NCBI RefSeq assembly: GCF_020217005.1
Contig: NZ_JAIWOI010000143.1
Location: 1 to 18,004 of the forward strand
DNA: 18,004 nucleotides
Source: Rheinheimera sp.
GTDB lineage: Bacteria > Pseudomonadota > Gammaproteobacteria > Enterobacterales > Alteromonadaceae
Direction: 5' to 3'
How positions within the stretch are numbered: the first letter of the stretch is position 1; every line of letters begins with the position of its first letter. Below the pieces are notes generated by a model. That model was not told the origin of the DNA. It saw only the letters and a list, made by a program, of their open reading frames with translations, and ran no database searches. A program made the translations under genes and the position numbers. Positions 15,567 through 18,004 of this stretch are shown here, in pieces.

Positions 15567-16306
15567 GATTGACGCATACCAGATGCAACTTTGCAGCGCA
15601 GTGAATAAGGCAGCAGATTAAGTAAGTGCAAACTCCACACCAGCCGTTTCGGAAAACGTATGCGTTGCTGCTGAGTTTGCAATCCAAGGCGGATACGTGT
15701 GGCCGCTTCATCTACCTTTAACAGGAAAGGCATTTTAAAATCATTTTTTTGCGTTAATGGCGTGTCGACAAAACCAGGTTCAATCAAACAAACCCGGATT
15801 CCCAAGTCAGTTAAGTCCACCCTCAAGCTATCAGCGAAATAACTCAGAGCGGCTTTACTGGCGCCATAAGCCTGAGCTTTGGTAAAAGGAAAAAGATGAG
15901 CCAGACTGCTGACGATAGCTAAAGTAGCAAGCTCTGATTTTTGCAATAACGGCAATAACAACTTCACAGCTGTCACCACAGACTGAAAATTCAGTGCCAT
16001 AGTCCGCTCAAAAATCTCTAATGGCAGCTCGGTCACGTCGACATAATCACAACTGCCGGCATTTAAAATAACTAAATCTAAAGCGGGGATTTGCTCAGCC
16101 AAATGACTTACAGCAGAGCTGAAAAGTTCAGTGTTAGTCAGGTCTAAAGGGAAGGCCTGAATAGAGTTGTACTCTTGATGCAGCTGGTTTAATGCGTTCA
16201 CTGAACGCGCCACAGCTATTACCTGCCAGCCGTCTTTTGCATATTGAATGGCCAGCTCGCGACCTAAACCGGAGCTGGCACCAGTGATTAAACAATAACG
16301 GGACAT
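15563..16306 (-). CDS. Short-chain dehydrogenase/reductase
   Basis: This 247-residue cytoplasmic NAD(P)-dependent oxidoreductase of the classical SDR family has the nucleotide-binding TGASSGLG (8-15). It also has LNAG (81-84) and catalytic Ser134, Tyr147 and Lys151 (YGASK), followed by EPGFVDTPLT. The substrate is unknown. I chose the ATG at 16306, 9 bases after AAGAG, over an in-frame GTG at 16312 that would be too close to it. It is the first gene of a translationally coupled trio with DUF2878 and the chalcone-isomerase-like protein. An ECF-like promoter candidate lies at 16335-16364. Confidence 0.92.
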   Translation of the reverse strand: MSRYCLITGASSGLGRELAIQYAKDGWQVIAVARSVNALNQLHQEYNSIQAFPLDLTNTELFSSAVSHLAEQIPALDLVILNAGSCDYVDVTELPLEIFERTMALNFQSVVTAVKLLLPLLQKSELATLAIVSSLAHLFPFTKAQAYGASKAALSYFADSLRVDLTDLGIRVCLIEPGFVDTPLTQKNDFKMPFLLKVDEAATRIRLGLQTQQQRIRFPKRLVWSLHLLNLLPYSLRCKVASGMRQS

Positions 16307-16334
16307 AAACACAAACTCTTAGGGATGATGTTTG

Positions 16335-16364
16335 TGTATACGAACTATGTCAGCCCTTGGATCT
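16335..16364 (-). promoter_or_regulatory. ECF sigma (RpoE/ChrR-like) promoter candidate for the SDR operon
   Basis: On the minus strand AGATCC (16364-16359), an 18-base spacer, and TATACA (16340-16335) resemble the TGATCC-type -35 I recall for the singlet-oxygen-responsive RpoE of Rhodobacter. Transcription would start near 16329, 23 bases before the SDR ATG. The -35 lies against the TSUP stop codon and forms a GGATCT/AGATCC inverted repeat. Confidence 0.4.
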
Positions 16365-16365
16365 T

Positions 16366-17361
16366 TTAATGAGATCCAGCTAACTCATGCAGAACCTGAG
16401 GTACAACCTTGCGACTCAAATTACGGATAAGCAGATAAAAGCCGGTAGACAACAGCAGGGTAAAAACACTAGCCCAAATCAGCTTATCCAGCGAGGGGTT
16501 ATAACAGAGGAAATACAATAACTGGGCAACATTTAATACAGCTATAGCGTACAGCATAATTTCTTTATTGATACGATGCAGTACATAAGCACCTAATGGT
16601 GCCATCAATAACACCACAGGGTAAGCACATAACCAGGTTTGCACCTGATAAGCTGTTAACTCCTGATCCACAAAATGCCGATAGCCATAACCCAGTATGC
16701 TGATTGCGGCCATCAACATAATACTCATATGAGTAGCGACTTTTTCCTGCATCCGAAAACGCGTCACCAGCAAGGTATATAAAATAATATCGGCACCAGT
16801 GCCAAATAAACTGGCACACATACCACCTGCCACTAACATCAACAACAACAGAACAAAGTCCATGGGGTTATTCAGGTTTAACAAGGCCTGGCTGCCTCTG
16901 TGTTTACCAAAGCTGTACACCACTGCAAAACTGGTGATCAGGCTTAAAAACAGCGCCTGCATGATATACACAGGCAGTTGTTGCAGCAGTTGCATCCCAA
17001 GCACAAAACCAGCAAAAGCCACAGGGATAAAGACCAGCAGAGGCTTATAGGTTTTTAGCACATTGGCTTTGTGACTTAGGATATAAATACTGGCGCTGGT
17101 CATGCCAATACTTTGGATCATCAAACTAAAATCCCGCGCCATAATGCGGTCTATATTAAGAAAAATATTCAACACTGGAAAAGCGACGGCACCGCCGCCT
17201 TCGGGAGTCACTCCGGCAACAAAAGCTCCGGCGACCATAATGGCCGGGTAATACCAATGTTCCAGTAAAAAGCTCAGCTGATTAAACTGGTAAAAAAGCA
17301 CGAACCACAGCATCAAAGCGGCAACAAACCAAAGCCGGAACACTTTGCTTTCGAACATCAT
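16366..17361 (-). CDS. TSUP family permease (TauE/SafE-like)
   Basis: This 331-residue inner-membrane protein has about eight to nine hydrophobic helices and resembles the sulfite exporter TauE/SafE (TSUP) family. The two family glycine-rich half-motifs are AFVAGVTPEGGGAVAFPVL and AGGMCASLFGTGADIIL. The substrate is unknown; TSUP proteins move sulfite, sulfoacetate and other small organosulfur or carboxylate anions. The EGGG rather than a plain G(G/T)G loop is notable. I prefer the ATG at 17361 (next ATG 17358), since the in-frame GTG at 17400 has no ribosome binding site. It ends 60 bases before the SDR gene. The upstream 101-residue protein gene may share its transcript. Confidence 0.85.
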   Translation of the reverse strand: MMFESKVFRLWFVAALMLWFVLFYQFNQLSFLLEHWYYPAIMVAGAFVAGVTPEGGGAVAFPVLNIFLNIDRIMARDFSLMIQSIGMTSASIYILSHKANVLKTYKPLLVFIPVAFAGFVLGMQLLQQLPVYIMQALFLSLITSFAVVYSFGKHRGSQALLNLNNPMDFVLLLLMLVAGGMCASLFGTGADIILYTLLVTRFRMQEKVATHMSIMLMAAISILGYGYRHFVDQELTAYQVQTWLCAYPVVLLMAPLGAYVLHRINKEIMLYAIAVLNVAQLLYFLCYNPSLDKLIWASVFTLLLSTGFYLLIRNLSRKVVPQVLHELAGSH

Positions 17362-17469
17362 CCATATCCGTTTTTTTAAGAGGAAGACAGCATAAAGCAC
17401 AACTAAACCAGTTTCACCGATTTTGTTGTTATGAAATTTAAAGCTGTTGTTTTGCTGAGGAATTATGCG

Positions 17470-17775
17470 TTAAGCGTACAAATCCAGACTAAACATTTGC
17501 TGAACTTTTTCACGTTTTTCCTGATTGGCTAACATTTCGTAGGCATCTAAAGCTTGCTGATTACGCTGCTTAGGCTGGTCGTACATGGTGCGTTTCTGCG
17601 CTTCTTGTTCATCCAGCATGGACAAAGCCTGAGCGTCAGTACGCACACCAGTACCTGAGGGTACCAGTGCAGTGTTACTTTGCGGTTCGGCCTCAACGGC
17701 TTTGGTTTTGTTGCCCTGAAATACCAGCCCAACATTGGGACTCTTGGGTACATCGCGGCTAACGGCTATTGACAT
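17470..17775 (-). CDS. Hypothetical protein, DLYA C-terminus
   Basis: This 101-residue soluble protein is of unknown function. The first half is low-complexity. The second half (about 50-101) is a charged helical stretch, ALSMLDEQEAQKRTMYDQP...QALDAYEMLANQEKREKVQQMFSLDLYA. Similar short proteins with a MYDQP block and a D-L-Y-A end occur in marine gammaproteobacteria, as I recall, without an assigned role. The frame is open upstream to a TTG at 17850. The promoter candidate at 17807-17834 predicts a transcript start near 17800, inside that extension, so the ATG at 17775 is preferred; its Shine-Dalgarno is poor. There is no signal peptide or cysteine. Confidence 0.7.
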   Translation of the reverse strand: MSIAVSRDVPKSPNVGLVFQGNKTKAVEAEPQSNTALVPSGTGVRTDAQALSMLDEQEAQKRTMYDQPKQRNQQALDAYEMLANQEKREKVQQMFSLDLYA

Positions 17776-17806
17776 AACTGTTGTGAGTTCGCCTTTATGT
17801 GGTGCC

Positions 17807-17834
17807 AGTATAACTTGATGAAAAATTTCGCCAA
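17807..17834 (-). promoter_or_regulatory. Promoter of the 101-residue protein gene
   Basis: On the minus strand TTGGCG (17834-17829), 16 bases, then TATACT (17812-17807) is a good sigma-70 promoter, placing the start near 17800 and a leader of about 25 bases. Confidence 0.55.
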
Positions 17835-17868
17835 GTCGCTTTTTATTCAACAGTATCTAAATCTTCAA

Positions 17869-18004
17869 ACCCTAAGTCATTGCTGTTGCAGCAAGGCGAC
17901 CAGGCTTCGAGACCCCGGGAGCATAGCTCACCTATGTGACCGGGGCGAGAAGGCGCAGTCAACGCCGCTGCATCTGCAAGGACGACGCCTCAAGACCCTA
18001 AGTC
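17869..18004. repeat. Structured intergenic repeat unit at the right edge
   Basis: ACCCTAAGTC occurs at 17869-17878 and again at 17995-18004, 126 bases apart. Between them lies a nested imperfect palindrome. Outer arms are GCAGC..GGCG (17888-17898) and CGCCGCTGC (17963-17971). Inner arms are CCCCGG (17913-17918) and CCGGGG (17940-17945) with a further 5-6 bp stem (CATAG/CTATG). It looks like a REP-like element or the first unit of a tandem array continuing past the window. Confidence 0.65.

Overview
The window looks like chromosome from a gammaproteobacterium of the Rheinheimera/Alteromonadales type. The evidence is the Min system, a FadD and RNase D very close to the enterobacterial proteins, many exported proteins, a large TonB-dependent receptor and moderate GC content. 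The genus is inferred from protein resemblance and not proven. Nearly all genes are housekeeping or envelope genes. I see no phage, transposase, CRISPR array, rRNA or tRNA.

Left part (1-5230): an incomplete lipoprotein gene and ycgL run leftward, divergent from the tight minC-minD-minE operon. minE converges on a four-repeat DUF4397 lipoprotein gene, with a perfect long palindrome between them. RNase D (rnd) follows on the minus strand.

Middle (5227-9571): reading on the minus strand, the order is slp/yeaY, a secreted COG4798-type methyltransferase, an alpha/beta hydrolase, a three-copy 72-bp tandem repeat, fadD, then rnd. From memory, E. coli has yeaY-fadD-rnd in this order and orientation, so two genes and a repeat array appear to be inserted in an old neighbourhood. 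The first three genes overlap and probably form one operon. A sigma-E-like promoter lies in front of slp. The repeat carries terminator-like hairpins that probably uncouple fadD.

Right part (9836-17775): a secreted PhoA-type alkaline phosphatase converges on a TonB-dependent receptor with a structured leader. The 517-bp gap upstream of the receptor holds an exact FNR-type palindrome and a possible 27-codon gene. Next, on the minus strand, come a TSUP permease and a coupled SDR - DUF2878 - chalcone-isomerase-like trio. In other proteobacteria that trio belongs to ChrR/RpoE-linked membrane-lipid stress clusters. An ECF-like promoter directly before the SDR gene fits that role. A short uncharacterised gene and a structured intergenic repeat unit close the window.

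No large undescribed system is evident. The best leads are regulatory or small-scale: the FNR box with its small ORF, the ECF-like promoter on the SDR trio, the 72-bp repeat array, the minE palindrome and the edge repeat.
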